Assembly (NCBI RefSeq): GCF_000011205.1
Contig: NC_003106.2
Span: forward strand, 1,054,001 to 1,118,000
Direction: 5' to 3'
Source: Sulfurisphaera tokodaii str. 7
GTDB lineage: Archaea > Thermoproteota > Thermoprotei_A > Sulfolobales > Sulfolobaceae
DNA length: 64,000 nt
Shown here: piece by piece, positions 24,461 to 34,210 of the stretch
Position numbering within the stretch: the first letter of the stretch is position 1
How the letters are laid out: each line of letters opens with the position of its first letter
The notes under the pieces: model-generated
What the model was told of the DNA's origin: nothing
The model's input: the letters and a program-made list of their open reading frames with translations, nothing else
The model's database searches: none
Position numbers and translations under genes: made by a program

Positions 24461-25758
24461 CGTAGTTAAACTAATAGTAGACAAGCAAACCCACGAAAGA
24501 CTGAAGGAGTTGGCTATTACCACAGCGAAGTGTTGGAACGAAGTGAACTGGTTAAGGATGCAACAGTTCAAGGAAGGGGAGAGAGTAGACTTTGCTAAGA
24601 CAGAAAAGGAGGTGTACGAGAAGTACAAACACGTGTTAAAGGTTAACGTTCAACAAGTTGCTAGAAAGAACGCTGAGGACTGGAGAAGCTTCTTCTCCCT
24701 AATCGAAGAGAAGAATGAGGGAAAATTACCAAAGTGGTTTAAACCAAGACCTCCAAGGGTATTGGAAAGATAAAAGTGGAAAATATAAACTAATCCTAAT
24801 CATTAGGAACGATCGTTATGAGGTGGATGAGAACAAGAGGATCATCTATTTGAAGGACTTCAAACTCTCTCTGAGGTTTAAGGGGAAACTCAAGTGGCAC
24901 GGGAAACAAGGTAGATTAGAAATAATTTACAACGAAGCTAAGAGGAGTTGGTATGCTCATATTCCAGTGGAGGTTGAAAGTGAAACGAAAGTTGAGGGCA
25001 ACCTGAGGGCTTCTGTTGATTTAGGAATCATCAATTTAGCAACAGTTTACGTAGAAGATGGTAGTTGGTACCTTTTCAAGGGTGGTAGTGTTCTTTCACA
25101 GTATGAGTATTATAGCAAGAAGATACGAATCGTTCAGAAGACCTTAGCGAGGCATAAGCAGAATAGGAGCAAGAAGCTGAAACTCCTCTACGAGAATAGG
25201 AGTAGGTTCCTCAAACACGCTTTAAACAGTATGGTTAGGAAAGTAGTGGAGCTGTTGAAGGACAAACGGGTAAGCGAGGTTGTTATAGGTTATCCTAAAG
25301 AGATTAATAGGAACCACGGTAATAAACTCACTGTAAACTTCTGGAACTACAGGTATGTTATTAAGCGTTTTGAGGAGATTGGGGAAGAACTAGGAATTAG
25401 GGTTGTTAAAGTGGATGAATCTTATACTTCTAAGACGTGCTCCCTATGCGGGGAAGCCCACGAAAGTGGGCGTGTTAAACGCGGCCTATTTAAGTGTCCC
25501 CGCATAGGGAAAGTGATAAACGCAGACCTGAATGGAGCGATAAATATCCTACATATCCCCGAGTCCCTAGGATCTGGGAGTGGAGGGCAACTCCCAGTGA
25601 GGGATAGGGGTAACGGACTGAAGACCCAGCCCGTGGTCTACCGCTGGACGAACGGAGCGGGGTGGGTGCTTTACGCACCCACTAGCTATGAAGTTGTGAG
25701 GATGAAGGTGGTAAACCACAAACCTATGAACCGCCCTAAGGGAACCCTCGCCCTTTAG
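24447..25758 (+). pseudogene. tnpB: IS605 TnpB RNA-guided nuclease, broken by a one-base insertion
   Basis: The first 109 codons (from ATG 24447) continue in another frame after a GGG run at 24757-24759. Removing one G restores PRYWKDKSGKYKLILI. RuvC motifs are otherwise present: SVDLGIINLATVY, VVIGYPKEINRN and INADLNGAINI. The C-terminal zinc finger reads CSLCGEAHESG...FKCPRIGKVINAD, so the fourth cysteine (normally CPxCG) is Ile. The protein is therefore doubly damaged. Programmed frameshifting is not suspected because no slippery heptamer or overlap design is seen. Confidence 0.85.
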
Positions 25759-25775
25759 GGCGGGAAGGAGGTCAG
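25440..25775 (+). ncRNA. Putative omega/reRNA region of the IS605 element
   Basis: The tnpB 3' end and right end are rich in self-complementary blocks, such as GAAGCCCACGAAAGTGGGC, GGGTGCTTTACGCACCC, GGTGGTAAACCACAAACC and CGCCCTTTAGGGCG. The same blocks are kept in the tnpB-less miniature element. In IS605 elements this region gives the guide RNA used by TnpB. Confidence 0.6.
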
Positions 25776-26076
25776 GAGACTATGAATCCCTCTACTTTTG
25801 ATATTGTCCATACCAACCACTAAGCTATTTATGTTTCCATAATGTTTTGCACATAATATATGCTCCTTGTAAAGAAAGGCCATTTAATAAATTTATATAC
25901 CAATGATAACGTAATAGCATCCTCACACTTATATTCACAAATTTAGTCACTTGTAATGTTCTAGAGTTTTAAATAGTGTATATGTCTTATAAGCATTATT
26001 TTCTGTTATGTTTAAAGAGTAATTTTTTTATTTAGTTTTGTTAAATAGCTAAGGTACCTTGGGAAGAGCACTAACT
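25776..26076. other. Intergenic region before the ABC exporter gene
   Basis: No gene is seen. A poly-T tract lies near 26024-26040. The open frame extends upstream to a TTG at 26059. Confidence 0.4.
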
Positions 26077-28632
26077 ATGACTAAATTCAAGGCCACAGTA
26101 AGAACTGACCTAGACCGAAACTTAAGTCTAAAAGAAGAATTAGTAAAAATTGAAGGAAGTAAAATTAGAGTATATAGTGACGGTAAAGAAATATTTAGTG
26201 TTGATAATATAGTAAAACTTGCAATCGAGAGTGGCATAACTATAGACAAACTAGTGGGCTATACTTCTGATGGTAAAAGTATAGAGATTGCATATTTTAC
26301 TAAGAAAAAAGAAGATATTTTCAAAAAGATTGTTGATGCATTTAATAGAAATGAGGAGATTGAAATAAAAGATGAAGCGATTGAACACTCATCTAGAGTC
26401 AGTATGAGTACTCTTAGATGGCTTTTCGGTATAGCAAGAAAGTATAGGAGGAGAATGATTATAGGGGCAATATTATCGTTAATTACCACAGGTTTAAATT
26501 TAGTTCCACCCTATTTGCTAAAAATACTAATAGATAATGTTTTACTCTCTTCTTCTCATTCTCCATCACTTTATACTGATATAATTTTATACTTGATTAT
26601 GTCATATTCTGCTTTAGCTCTGGTATCATCAATTCAAAATAGGATATTAAACAATTTAGGTTCTAGAATAATAAACGATTTGAGGGAAATGCTATATAAT
26701 CATGTTATTAAGCATGATTATTCATTTATTGAGAGAATATCACCTAGTAGGATCTTATCAAGACTAACTACTGATGCCGGAAATACGAACTGGTTGTTGG
26801 TCTGGGGATTACCTACACTAGTTACTAACCTATTTACGTTAATTGGAATAGGTGTTATTCTTTTTACTTTAAACGTTACCTTAGCCACGTATATACTCAT
26901 ACCCATCCCAGTAATCATAATCATGATTATAAAATATAGGAGAAAATCTCATAGGTTATATCATAGGAATTGGAGAAGAAGTGCTGATATAACTTCAAGG
27001 ATAAACGACACTATACCTAACTTCTTGGTAGTTAGGTCGTTTTCTAAGGAGAATTACGAATCTAAGACTTTGAGGAAATTATTAGATAAACTATACGAGT
27101 CCAGTGTTAGTATAAATAAGATGAATTCCACTTACTGGCCTCTAATGGGGTTTATAGTTAACCTCTCCACAGTGATAATATGGTGGATAGGAGGGCATGA
27201 AGTAATATCTGGAATCATACAACTAGGTGTAATAACTGCCTTTATAGCTTACGTTTCACAGTTCTACGGTCCCATAAATAACCTAAGCAACGTGCTCCCA
27301 TTCATTCAACAATCCCTAACTTCAGCTGAAAGAATAAGAGAAGTATTAGAATTAAAGCCCGAAATAACCAATCCAGAAAATCCTAAGAAACCTAATATGC
27401 CAGCAGAAATAATATTAGACCATGTTTACTTCGGCTATGATCCTCACTTTCCAGTAATAAAGGACGTTAGTATAAAGATAAAGCCTGGAGAAAAGGTTGC
27501 GATTGTAGGAAAAAGTGGTTCTGGTAAGAGCACTATAGCTAAACTATTACTTAGATTCTATGATGTAAATGAAGGTAAAATCACTATTGGAGGAGTAGAT
27601 ATTAAGGAAATAGATTTGAACTATCTCAGAAGGAAAATAGCATACGTACCCCAAGACGTAGTTTTGTTTGATACCACTGTGGGATATAACGTAGCTTACG
27701 GAGATGAAAACGTAAATGAGGTTGATATAGTTAAAGCCTGTAAGATAGCTAGAATCCATGACGAGATCGTAAGACTACCCTTTGCATATGATACCATATT
27801 AGGTGAAAGAGGAACTTACTTATCTGGAGGACAAAGACAGAGGTTAAGCATTGCCAGAGCAATTGTGAAAAACCCGGATATACTTATATTCGATGAGGCT
27901 ACTTCTAACCTTGATGTAGTTAGTGAAAGAGAAGTTTATGAGGCGATGATGAGCGTATCAAAGGGTAAGACTGTAATACTAGTTACTCATAATGTTCATG
28001 AAGTAATGAATGCGGATAAGGTAATTGTCTTAAATCAGGGTAGAGTAATAGAAGAAGGTAAACCTGAAGAATTGCTCAACAAAAAAGGTGCCTTTTATGA
28101 GATGTTTAAGGAACAGATAAATGAGGAGAATATATTCAGGAAATTAGAAATTAATGAGCCGAAATTCAATTTTGTAAACGATAATATAAAGATTGAGCCA
28201 TCAGAGAGGAGAAGTGTTGTGAACGTGATTTATAGTGGTAAGAAGTATAATAGACTAATACCTAAAATGCTATTTCCTATAACTAATCCTAGATTTATAG
28301 GATTTTATGATGAAAATGGGAGTGAAATATTCTTGTTGGATGACTATACCAAATTAGACGAAAATTCAAGAAAAATTTTGGAAACTGCGTTAGCTTATAA
28401 TAATCTAATATTTTTTGTTAAAAAAATAAATGAAATAAATATAAAGGGCGATCAGTTAGAATGGGATTTAGTGACTGACAGAGGAGAAGTTACGGCTTAT
28501 ACTGTTGGGAGAAGGAATGTGATACTATTGGACTCTAAGGTAGTATTAATAGACAAAAATGATAACTTGTATGAGATTGATTTAAACAATTTAGATAAAA
28601 ATAGCTTAAAGTTATTAGCTGAGACTGTTTAG
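26077..28632 (+). CDS. ABC exporter (fused permease and ATPase) with C-terminal DUF1854
   Basis: This is an 851-residue fusion. Residues 1-110 form a soluble N-terminal domain. About 125-430 is a six-helix type IV exporter domain. About 460-690 is the ATPase, with Walker A GKSGSGKST, signature LSGGQRQRL, Walker B LIFDEATSNLD and H-loop VTHN. About 715-851 matches DUF1854 (PRFIGFYDENGSEIFLLDDYTKLDENS..., VTDRGEVTAYTVGRRN). In bacteria DUF1854 is usually a separate protein next to a similar ABC exporter linked to cyanophycin genes. No cyanophycin gene is seen here. ATG 26077 is preferred to TTG 26059. The substrate is unknown. Confidence 0.85.
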   Translation: MTKFKATVRTDLDRNLSLKEELVKIEGSKIRVYSDGKEIFSVDNIVKLAIESGITIDKLVGYTSDGKSIEIAYFTKKKEDIFKKIVDAFNRNEEIEIKDEAIEHSSRVSMSTLRWLFGIARKYRRRMIIGAILSLITTGLNLVPPYLLKILIDNVLLSSSHSPSLYTDIILYLIMSYSALALVSSIQNRILNNLGSRIINDLREMLYNHVIKHDYSFIERISPSRILSRLTTDAGNTNWLLVWGLPTLVTNLFTLIGIGVILFTLNVTLATYILIPIPVIIIMIIKYRRKSHRLYHRNWRRSADITSRINDTIPNFLVVRSFSKENYESKTLRKLLDKLYESSVSINKMNSTYWPLMGFIVNLSTVIIWWIGGHEVISGIIQLGVITAFIAYVSQFYGPINNLSNVLPFIQQSLTSAERIREVLELKPEITNPENPKKPNMPAEIILDHVYFGYDPHFPVIKDVSIKIKPGEKVAIVGKSGSGKSTIAKLLLRFYDVNEGKITIGGVDIKEIDLNYLRRKIAYVPQDVVLFDTTVGYNVAYGDENVNEVDIVKACKIARIHDEIVRLPFAYDTILGERGTYLSGGQRQRLSIARAIVKNPDILIFDEATSNLDVVSEREVYEAMMSVSKGKTVILVTHNVHEVMNADKVIVLNQGRVIEEGKPEELLNKKGAFYEMFKEQINEENIFRKLEINEPKFNFVNDNIKIEPSERRSVVNVIYSGKKYNRLIPKMLFPITNPRFIGFYDENGSEIFLLDDYTKLDENSRKILETALAYNNLIFFVKKINEINIKGDQLEWDLVTDRGEVTAYTVGRRNVILLDSKVVLIDKNDNLYEIDLNNLDKNSLKLLAETV

Positions 28633-28824
28633 TATATACTATATTAGCTAATTCAGAACACATATTTTTACTTTTCTTTCTTAGCAATTATATTCTTTCT
28701 AAAATAACACATTTATGCCTCTTCCTCAACGTTCTTGTTAGCAGTATTAATTTACTTCCTCTATACAGTTTTTCGCTACTTTTAGTAGATAATCATATTA
28801 AAAAGTTTAAATACTATTCTTTTG

Positions 28825-29438
28825 ATGAGAGAAGAAGCAGTAAAGTGGTTTAAGCAAGCTTTAGAGATTTGGCAACAGCTAAGGATACTATCACAACTGG
28901 TCATTATTATGCTTCAGTATTTTGGGCTAAACAAGCTGCTGAGAAGGCTTTAAAGGCATTATTAATAGATAGGGGAAAGATTGAACGAACTCAAGCTCTA
29001 AACGAGTTATTAGAGATAATAAAGGAGGAGATTGGATTACCCCTAGATGAGATTAGAAATAAATGAAGTAAATAAACTTACTTTACATTACACAATCTCT
29101 AGATATCTTGATGCAGCAAATATTATCCCATATTCACTTTATACTAAAGAGGATGCGAGTGTGGACAACAATATTTTTAATTTGATATAAATTATATAGA
29201 ATGTAAATTTAGTTTCAATTTATCGTCGGATCTCTTTACTGATAATAAAAGGCGTTATAATTGTAATCTCTATTTGAATTTTTATTGTATAATTAAAGTG
29301 TTTAAAAGGGAGAGGGATTTAAGGTAATTTTGAATAAATTACAAATGAATGAAATTGTTGTCCACAATCGAGAATGCTGAGCAATTAGTTAAGAAGGCAA
29401 AGAAGGTGATAGAGTGGGTAAAGCGAAATCTGCGTTAA
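28825..29438 (+). pseudogene. HEPN-domain gene, broken by two frameshifts and a MITE
   Basis: In pieces it reads MREEAVKWFKQAL, then after a one-base shift near 28864 DLATAKDTITTGHYYASVFWAKQAAEKALKALL. After another shift near 29063 come EVNKLTLHYTISRYLDAANIIPYSLYTKEDA, the 208-bp MITE, and the tail ENAEQLVKKAKKVIEWVKRNLR. Put together this is a normal HEPN protein of about 140 residues. All three lesions would inactivate it. The MNT partner follows. Confidence 0.85.
29159..29366 (-). mobile_element. MITE-like element, copy B (inside the HEPN gene)
   Basis: This is a nearly identical reverse-oriented copy of 12062-12270, with fewer than about 10 differences over 208 bp. Its terminal repeats are GTGTGGACAACAAT / ATTGTTGTCCACA. 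Flanks GCGAG and TCGAG suggest, but do not prove, a short target duplication CGAG. Confidence 0.82.
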
Positions 29439-29769
29439 AGAGTCAGATTGAATTAGTGAAAAAAGCAATAGAATTCATAAATGATGTAAAAAAGGAAATT
29501 AGTGTTAAGGATGTATATGCAGTAGGCTCTAGAGCTAGAGGAGATTATTTAGAGGTAAGTGACATAGATTTAGTAATAATATCTCCAGATTTTAAAGGCT
29601 TAAGATACATTGATAGACTTGAGAAATTGGGGAAGTACTCAAGAGCACGCATAGAATTCTTTGCATTTACCCAGAAGAATGGAAAAGCCCTCATCACTTT
29701 TTATAAAGGATATGAAAAAGGAAGCAAAGAGGTTTAGAAGATTTGGCAAAAGAATTAGGATTAATTTAG
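29414..29769 (+). pseudogene. MNT nucleotidyltransferase gene with frameshifted C-terminus
   Basis: From GTG 29414 the core is intact, including VGSRARGDYLEVSDIDLVII near residue 38. Near 29670 the family-typical continuation switches frame (EKPSSLFIKDMKKEAKRFRRFGK), and it shifts again just before the expected ending ...LGLI at 29769. The unshifted frame stops at 29737 with an unrelated tail, giving a 107-residue product. With its HEPN partner dead, selection on this gene is probably gone. It overlaps the HEPN tail. Confidence 0.7.
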
Positions 29770-29929
29770 AATTTAGCAGAAACTCGGGCTATTCACTGAT
29801 TCTTTGTGAATTGTAATGTTCTCCAGATTAATATAATTCTATGAATAAAAATCCAATATGTGTTAAGATTATGAGAAAAATTAGGTTCATAGTAAGATTA
29901 TTATAATTATGAGAGAAATGTCTAACAGA

Positions 29930-30116
29930 TTAGCAGTTGTTCTAATTTTCCTAGGTAATACGAAATTCCCGATACTACCGATAAAGTTTTAAGTTTGGCG
30001 TTTGGTTAATTACAAAGTATGAATAAGGAATTCCTTAAGTTTGCTGAAATACGTTTATGGAATTCACTAGATTTGACGAAGATCTTTAAGCCGCGTTAAA
30101 GTAGAACAACTGCTAA
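29930..30116. mobile_element. 187-bp element with 15-bp perfect terminal inverted repeats
   Basis: TTAGCAGTTGTTCTA at 29930-29944 is mirrored exactly at 30102-30116, and both outer flanks carry CAGA, a possible 4-bp target duplication. The interior encodes at most a 26-codon ORF. A MITE or a deleted IS is likely. Confidence 0.55.
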
Positions 30117-30128
30117 CAGATTATACAC

Positions 30129-30164
30129 AGGTGGAGGGAGGAGGAACTCCTTCATAACCCTCCA
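30129..30164. other. Strong hairpin
   Basis: GGTGGAGGG (30129-30137) pairs with CCCTCCACC (about 30156-30164) around a second AGGAG/CTCCT stem. It is unusually GC-rich for this DNA. It could be part of a small RNA or a transposon-associated structure. Confidence 0.45.
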
Positions 30165-30435
30165 CCACGGTAGTTTCAAGTTCTCCCATGGTATAACCTC
30201 CTGCTCACCTCATAATTAATATTACTGAATGAACAATCAATAAATGTTAAAATAAAATGAAATCACAAAGAACCCCGGAATTGCCCGTAAATAGCTTAAT
30301 GATGACGCTATAAAGATTCACCAGATAGCTAGTTTTTAAGTTATTTGTGACATGTTCTTAGTTGAGTTAAACTTACCTTGTAGTTTAACTCTTTCGTAAG
30401 TTAGACTTTAATAGTAGTTTAACAAAATATATCTC

Positions 30436-30672
30436 ATGAAGGTAAAGGTTCATAAGAAGGGTATTATAGTTATACCAGCTGATGTTAGAAGGAGGCTTAA
30501 TATTAGTGAGGGTTCTTATATGGAGTTGGAGGTTGAAGGTGATAAGATTATTTTGAAACGAAAAATGACTCTTCTTGATGCTTACGGTATAGATAAAGGG
30601 ATGGGGGATTTAGCTTTAAAGGAGTTGGAAAAGTTGAGGAAGGAAGAAGTTGAGAAAGAAAATAATATTTGA
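30436..30672 (+). CDS. vapB: VapB antitoxin, AbrB/SpoVT type
   Basis: This 78-residue protein starts with the swapped-hairpin AbrB domain (MKVKVHKKGIIVIPADVRRRLNISEGSYMELEVEGDKIILKR), which binds operator DNA. It is followed by a charged helix (GDLALKELEKLRKEEVEKENN) that would wrap the VapC active site. The last 23 bp overlap vapC. Autoregulation by the VapBC complex is normal for the family. A TATA-like stretch lies shortly upstream. Confidence 0.88.
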   Translation: MKVKVHKKGIIVIPADVRRRLNISEGSYMELEVEGDKIILKRKMTLLDAYGIDKGMGDLALKELEKLRKEEVEKENNI

Positions 30673-31051
30673 TACAAGTTTTTTCCACGTATATTTTTCT
30701 GGGCTTAATGACGAAACTAAGGAAACTATGGAAGAGGTTTACATGGGTAAGAGTCAAGGTTATACTATAGATCTTAATTTGGCAGAGTTTCTTTACACTT
30801 ACGGTAAACTTAAGGGATTAGAGGAAGCTAGGGTTAGGCTTTCACTAATCCTAAATTCGCCAATAAAAATTGTTAGCACTAATAGGGAACTTGCATTAAG
30901 AGCTGGAGAGTTAAAAGTTAAGTACCAAAACCTTTCCATAGTGGACTGTTTTATAGTAGCATTAGCCGAAAAAGAGAATGCGGTAGTATATACTACGGAT
31001 TCTGGAATAGAAAGAGTATATAAAAACACTAAAGTAATTCTACATAGTTAA
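30650..31051 (+). CDS. vapC: VapC toxin, PIN-domain ribonuclease
   Basis: This is a 133-residue PIN protein with all four acidic positions visible: FDTSFF (Asp), LAEFLYTY (Glu), SIVDCFIVALA (Asp) and TTDSGIE (Asp). VapC toxins cut specific RNAs such as tRNA or rRNA in a Mg-dependent manner. The start is TTG 30650, overlapping vapB by 23 bp. It appears intact and of normal length. Confidence 0.9.
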   Translation: MRKKIIFDTSFFHVYFSGLNDETKETMEEVYMGKSQGYTIDLNLAEFLYTYGKLKGLEEARVRLSLILNSPIKIVSTNRELALRAGELKVKYQNLSIVDCFIVALAEKENAVVYTTDSGIERVYKNTKVILHS

Positions 31052-31522
31052 GGCTCTGTCCTAGGCAATAATTGAATGTGCTTATGTGTAAAAAAGGTAC
31101 TTATTTGTGAAAACGTTGGTCTTTCACGCATTCTTCACTAATTGTAATATTCTCTATTAGATTAGTATAATTTAAGGCATAAATAATACAGTATATGTAA
31201 AATCATTATGAATAATCTAAATTATAGCCTCCTCATCATGCACTCTTATACAATTCACATATAAATATTGCTTAGTGTACACTTAATAACAGTAACTTAA
31301 TTCTATTAAGACAAATGGAAATTGTAAACTAGTCATGAATCTCCAGAAATAATTGTCAAGTACTTTGTTTTTCTATTAATGATACTTTTTGCAGTTGTTG
31401 AGACCTATTAAATTCTATTCATAAAATCAGAATTAACATAGAGAATAAGGAAAAATGATATTTAAAAAATTATGAATCTTAGTTTCATAAGTATCATGTT
31501 AAATAAAAAATTATTGTCTTTT
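31052..31522. other. AT-rich intergenic region
   Basis: No gene or clear repeat is seen between the vapC stop and the 3' end of the GH57 gene. Confidence 0.4.
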
Positions 31523-34210
31523 CTATATGTATCTTCTCCTAATAATTTCAATAATAATTAATAATGCTACAATACTCCCTAATATAGTAGATAAGATCGT
31601 CATTTCGTTTGATGATCCCTTAGTGATCGTTACTTGGTACGAGGTAATTAAGAATCCATAATTTGTAATAGGTATTAGTGTTAATCCAACCTCTTGTGGA
31701 GTTACCGGAGAATATAAGAGTACATCTATAGTCCCGCCTACTCTTAACGGTAACTTAAATTCGTTTTCTCCGGGGTTTAATATGATGGGAAAAGCAATTT
31801 CTGTAGAATTATACTTTATTACTAACATTAGATGTAATGTGCTATTTATTCCGTTATATATGTCTATCTTTATCTTATTACCTTCCGGCTTCACCTTTAC
31901 TAGTTCTATCTTTTCAAATTGATTCTTTACTGTAGATACTATTGTATGAGTGTAAAGTAAAGCTTGTTCTTTAAACCATATTGGACCAAATGCTGGTGGA
32001 CCAGTTTGCCATGTCCAGTCACTGCCTTCAGCTACATAAAGGTAATTCCACAAAGTATCAATTAAGTCAGTAGAATTAGGCGTTGTGTTAAATGGTAAAT
32101 AAACCAATGGAGAAATGTTATCTCCCAACGCTACAGTATACGCTATTAAGTATTCCCTAGCTAAAGATACGTTTTGCCAAATCTCCGTTTTACCTATGTA
32201 GCCATTATTCCAGTAGTTTAGGTTCAAGTCCCATGAATTGACTGGTAAATTCGTTATAATTGAAGTAGGTTTATGAGTAGCTATTGCCTCACTTGCAGTT
32301 TGAGTTACTAACCAGCTTCCTTGATATTCAGATAAAGCTTGATAAATAGCATATAAATCACTAGGACCGGTTGTTGGATTAAATATTAATGGGTTTTCAC
32401 CATCTAGGGCTACTGTAACTACTCCACCAGGGTTATTCATGTAGATTTCAGCTAGCTGTTGAATTAGTTCTTGAGCGGTTAGTTGAGGTGATTGACTGAA
32501 GAATTTAAAGCCGAATTCATTAGATAATGTAGTATTTCTGAAAAGTACTATTATGGTCTGACCTAAATTATTTTCAACTATAAATGGTTGATCTGGATTT
32601 AAGGAACCATTTACTAACGTTACATAAGGTAAGAAAGCTTGCTGGTCTAATATAGTAAATGAAATTCCAGATTCATTATAAAGACCTACTAAATCCATAT
32701 CAAACGCCATTTCCGGAGTCCATGTTCCATTAGCCCATACTCCGAATACTTCATGAGTCATATTTTCACCCATCTCTATTTGAGCTAAAACATCACTCCA
32801 ATATCCATCTTGGAGTAACAATGGTTGTAAAGGATGATAGAATGGTACAGTTAGCACTTCTACTTTTCCCTCCTTTATTAGTGTTTTATATAAGTTTAGA
32901 GTATAATTAACAGCCTCAATATCATGGCTCACATTAACTCCGAAGTTTGATGTAAAGGTAGCGTTTTCCTCATGAAGTATTGTCTCCCATTGGTAAAGCA
33001 ATACTGGCGTAAAGTCTATGGTAACGCTTACATTAAATTGTTTAATTAATAATGCTTGTAATTCATAAGCACCTACTAGACTACCATTCCATATGAAATC
33101 TTGTCCGGTATGAAGCCAAACCCAAGGTTGTTCCCAACTTCCATTAGGAGCAACATATAATGGCTGATGCATATTCCATACAATTACTAGGCTTAACGGT
33201 TTTTTACCCGTTGTATTTAGCACGTAAAGTGGAGATAAGGTTACTTGCCTTTGTAAGGTATTATTTACATATACATTAAGTAATGGATTATAAATCCCTT
33301 GCGGAATATTAGAGGTATCAACAGCAAATGATATGTTATTTAACCCAGGATTTAAAGTAGTAGACGTATTATAATAAAACTCTGCTATTTTTAGGGAAAG
33401 AAGAGTATTGACGGGTGCTGAATATTCATTATTTAGCTCTATATAGATATATGCTTTCTCTCCTTCAACATAAACGTACTTATTGTATGTTGCGTTAATG
33501 AACATTATGGGAGAATAAACATCTTGTATTGCAAAATTAGTTCCAGAGATGTTATGAATCCATTGATTAAGAGTTAAATCATGATAAACCCATTGTACCC
33601 ATTGACCTGGTTTAAATGGGCCTATTAAAATAGTATAGTTTCCCCAAAGCGGATTATAAGTCATTAACTCGTCTGTTATATTGCTCCACGGAAGACCAGT
33701 CTGAGGACCAGTGGTAAGACCATAATGAATATCTATCTGATCTGGTGCTCTCCCAATCATAGTTATTAATATGGAACCGTTTTCCAATACAGTAGCATAA
33801 GTTTGACCTATATTAGGTGGATTAACTTCTAAGTTCCAATTCCAGAAAGGATGATTATCATAATTTATCCATTGTCCAGTAGTATTATCGTAAAAGACCC
33901 AAGCTATCCACGTTCCGTTCTCAAATGGGCCTATAGTAGCGCTAAAATTCTCTCCATTCCATTCCATTTCTGCGTTATATATTTCAATCCAGGCTTGTTG
34001 AGGCCCGTTTTCAATTCCATAATGTAAAGTAACAGTATTGTTACTAGGTATCCCTGCTAAATATATTGTAACTAGTCCGTTACTTGTCACGGTAAAGTTC
34101 ACACTTAATTGTCCAGCTGCTGAAACTGGTACTATCAAACTCCATAGTGGTAACATCAGTAGTATTATTACTATAGCACTAAATTTTAACATAAAGTTCT
34201 TAACTTTCAT
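31523..34210 (-). CDS. Extracellular, membrane-anchored GH57 amylase/pullulanase-type enzyme
   Basis: This is an 895-residue glycoside hydrolase. A signal peptide (about residues 7-32) is followed by two related beta domains (HYGIENGPQQAW... and HYGLTTGPQTGL...) that look like tandem carbohydrate-binding modules. The GH57 domain then shows WNMHQPLY near residue 350, TVPFYHPL, GTWTPEMAFD with the likely nucleophilic Glu, and VALDGENP with the acid/base Asp. The C-terminus has a transmembrane anchor (STILGSIVALLIIIEII) and basic tail. It would degrade starch or glycogen at the cell surface next to the malEFGK importer. ATG 34210 is chosen over TTG 34222 because TTAAATATTT lies 26 bp upstream, giving a leaderless mRNA. 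Confidence 0.85.
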   Translation of the reverse strand: MKVKNFMLKFSAIVIILLMLPLWSLIVPVSAAGQLSVNFTVTSNGLVTIYLAGIPSNNTVTLHYGIENGPQQAWIEIYNAEMEWNGENFSATIGPFENGTWIAWVFYDNTTGQWINYDNHPFWNWNLEVNPPNIGQTYATVLENGSILITMIGRAPDQIDIHYGLTTGPQTGLPWSNITDELMTYNPLWGNYTILIGPFKPGQWVQWVYHDLTLNQWIHNISGTNFAIQDVYSPIMFINATYNKYVYVEGEKAYIYIELNNEYSAPVNTLLSLKIAEFYYNTSTTLNPGLNNISFAVDTSNIPQGIYNPLLNVYVNNTLQRQVTLSPLYVLNTTGKKPLSLVIVWNMHQPLYVAPNGSWEQPWVWLHTGQDFIWNGSLVGAYELQALLIKQFNVSVTIDFTPVLLYQWETILHEENATFTSNFGVNVSHDIEAVNYTLNLYKTLIKEGKVEVLTVPFYHPLQPLLLQDGYWSDVLAQIEMGENMTHEVFGVWANGTWTPEMAFDMDLVGLYNESGISFTILDQQAFLPYVTLVNGSLNPDQPFIVENNLGQTIIVLFRNTTLSNEFGFKFFSQSPQLTAQELIQQLAEIYMNNPGGVVTVALDGENPLIFNPTTGPSDLYAIYQALSEYQGSWLVTQTASEAIATHKPTSIITNLPVNSWDLNLNYWNNGYIGKTEIWQNVSLAREYLIAYTVALGDNISPLVYLPFNTTPNSTDLIDTLWNYLYVAEGSDWTWQTGPPAFGPIWFKEQALLYTHTIVSTVKNQFEKIELVKVKPEGNKIKIDIYNGINSTLHLMLVIKYNSTEIAFPIILNPGENEFKLPLRVGGTIDVLLYSPVTPQEVGLTLIPITNYGFLITSYQVTITKGSSNEMTILSTILGSIVALLIIIEIIRRRYI

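Larger units (their letters stand above)
23975..25775 (+). mobile_element. IS200/IS605-family element with tnpA and frameshifted tnpB
   Basis: Ends are set by comparison with the miniature derivative at 61936-62294: the left end begins ATGACAAAACG and the right end finishes GGAGGTCAG. Both contain subterminal hairpins (GCCTCGCCTTTTAAGGCGGGG on the left, CGCCCTTTAGGGCG on the right), as needed for Y1 single-strand transposition. No inverted repeats or target duplication are expected. Confidence 0.88.
29770..30435. other. Intergenic region with small repeat structures
   Basis: It contains the 29930-30116 terminal-repeat element, the hairpin at 30129-30164 and an IS1-end-like TAGCTTAATGATGACGCTAT at about 30293. 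No complete gene is seen. Confidence 0.45.

Noticed and set aside
24447-25758. Programmed frameshift in tnpB
   Set aside because: The shift lies at a plain GGG run deep inside the conserved region, with no overlap design or known programmed site in IS605 tnpB, so mutation is simpler.
30293-30312. A further IS1 element at the TAGCTTAATGATGACGCTAT site
   Set aside because: Only a single degenerate end is present, without transposase or second end, so it is at most a remnant.
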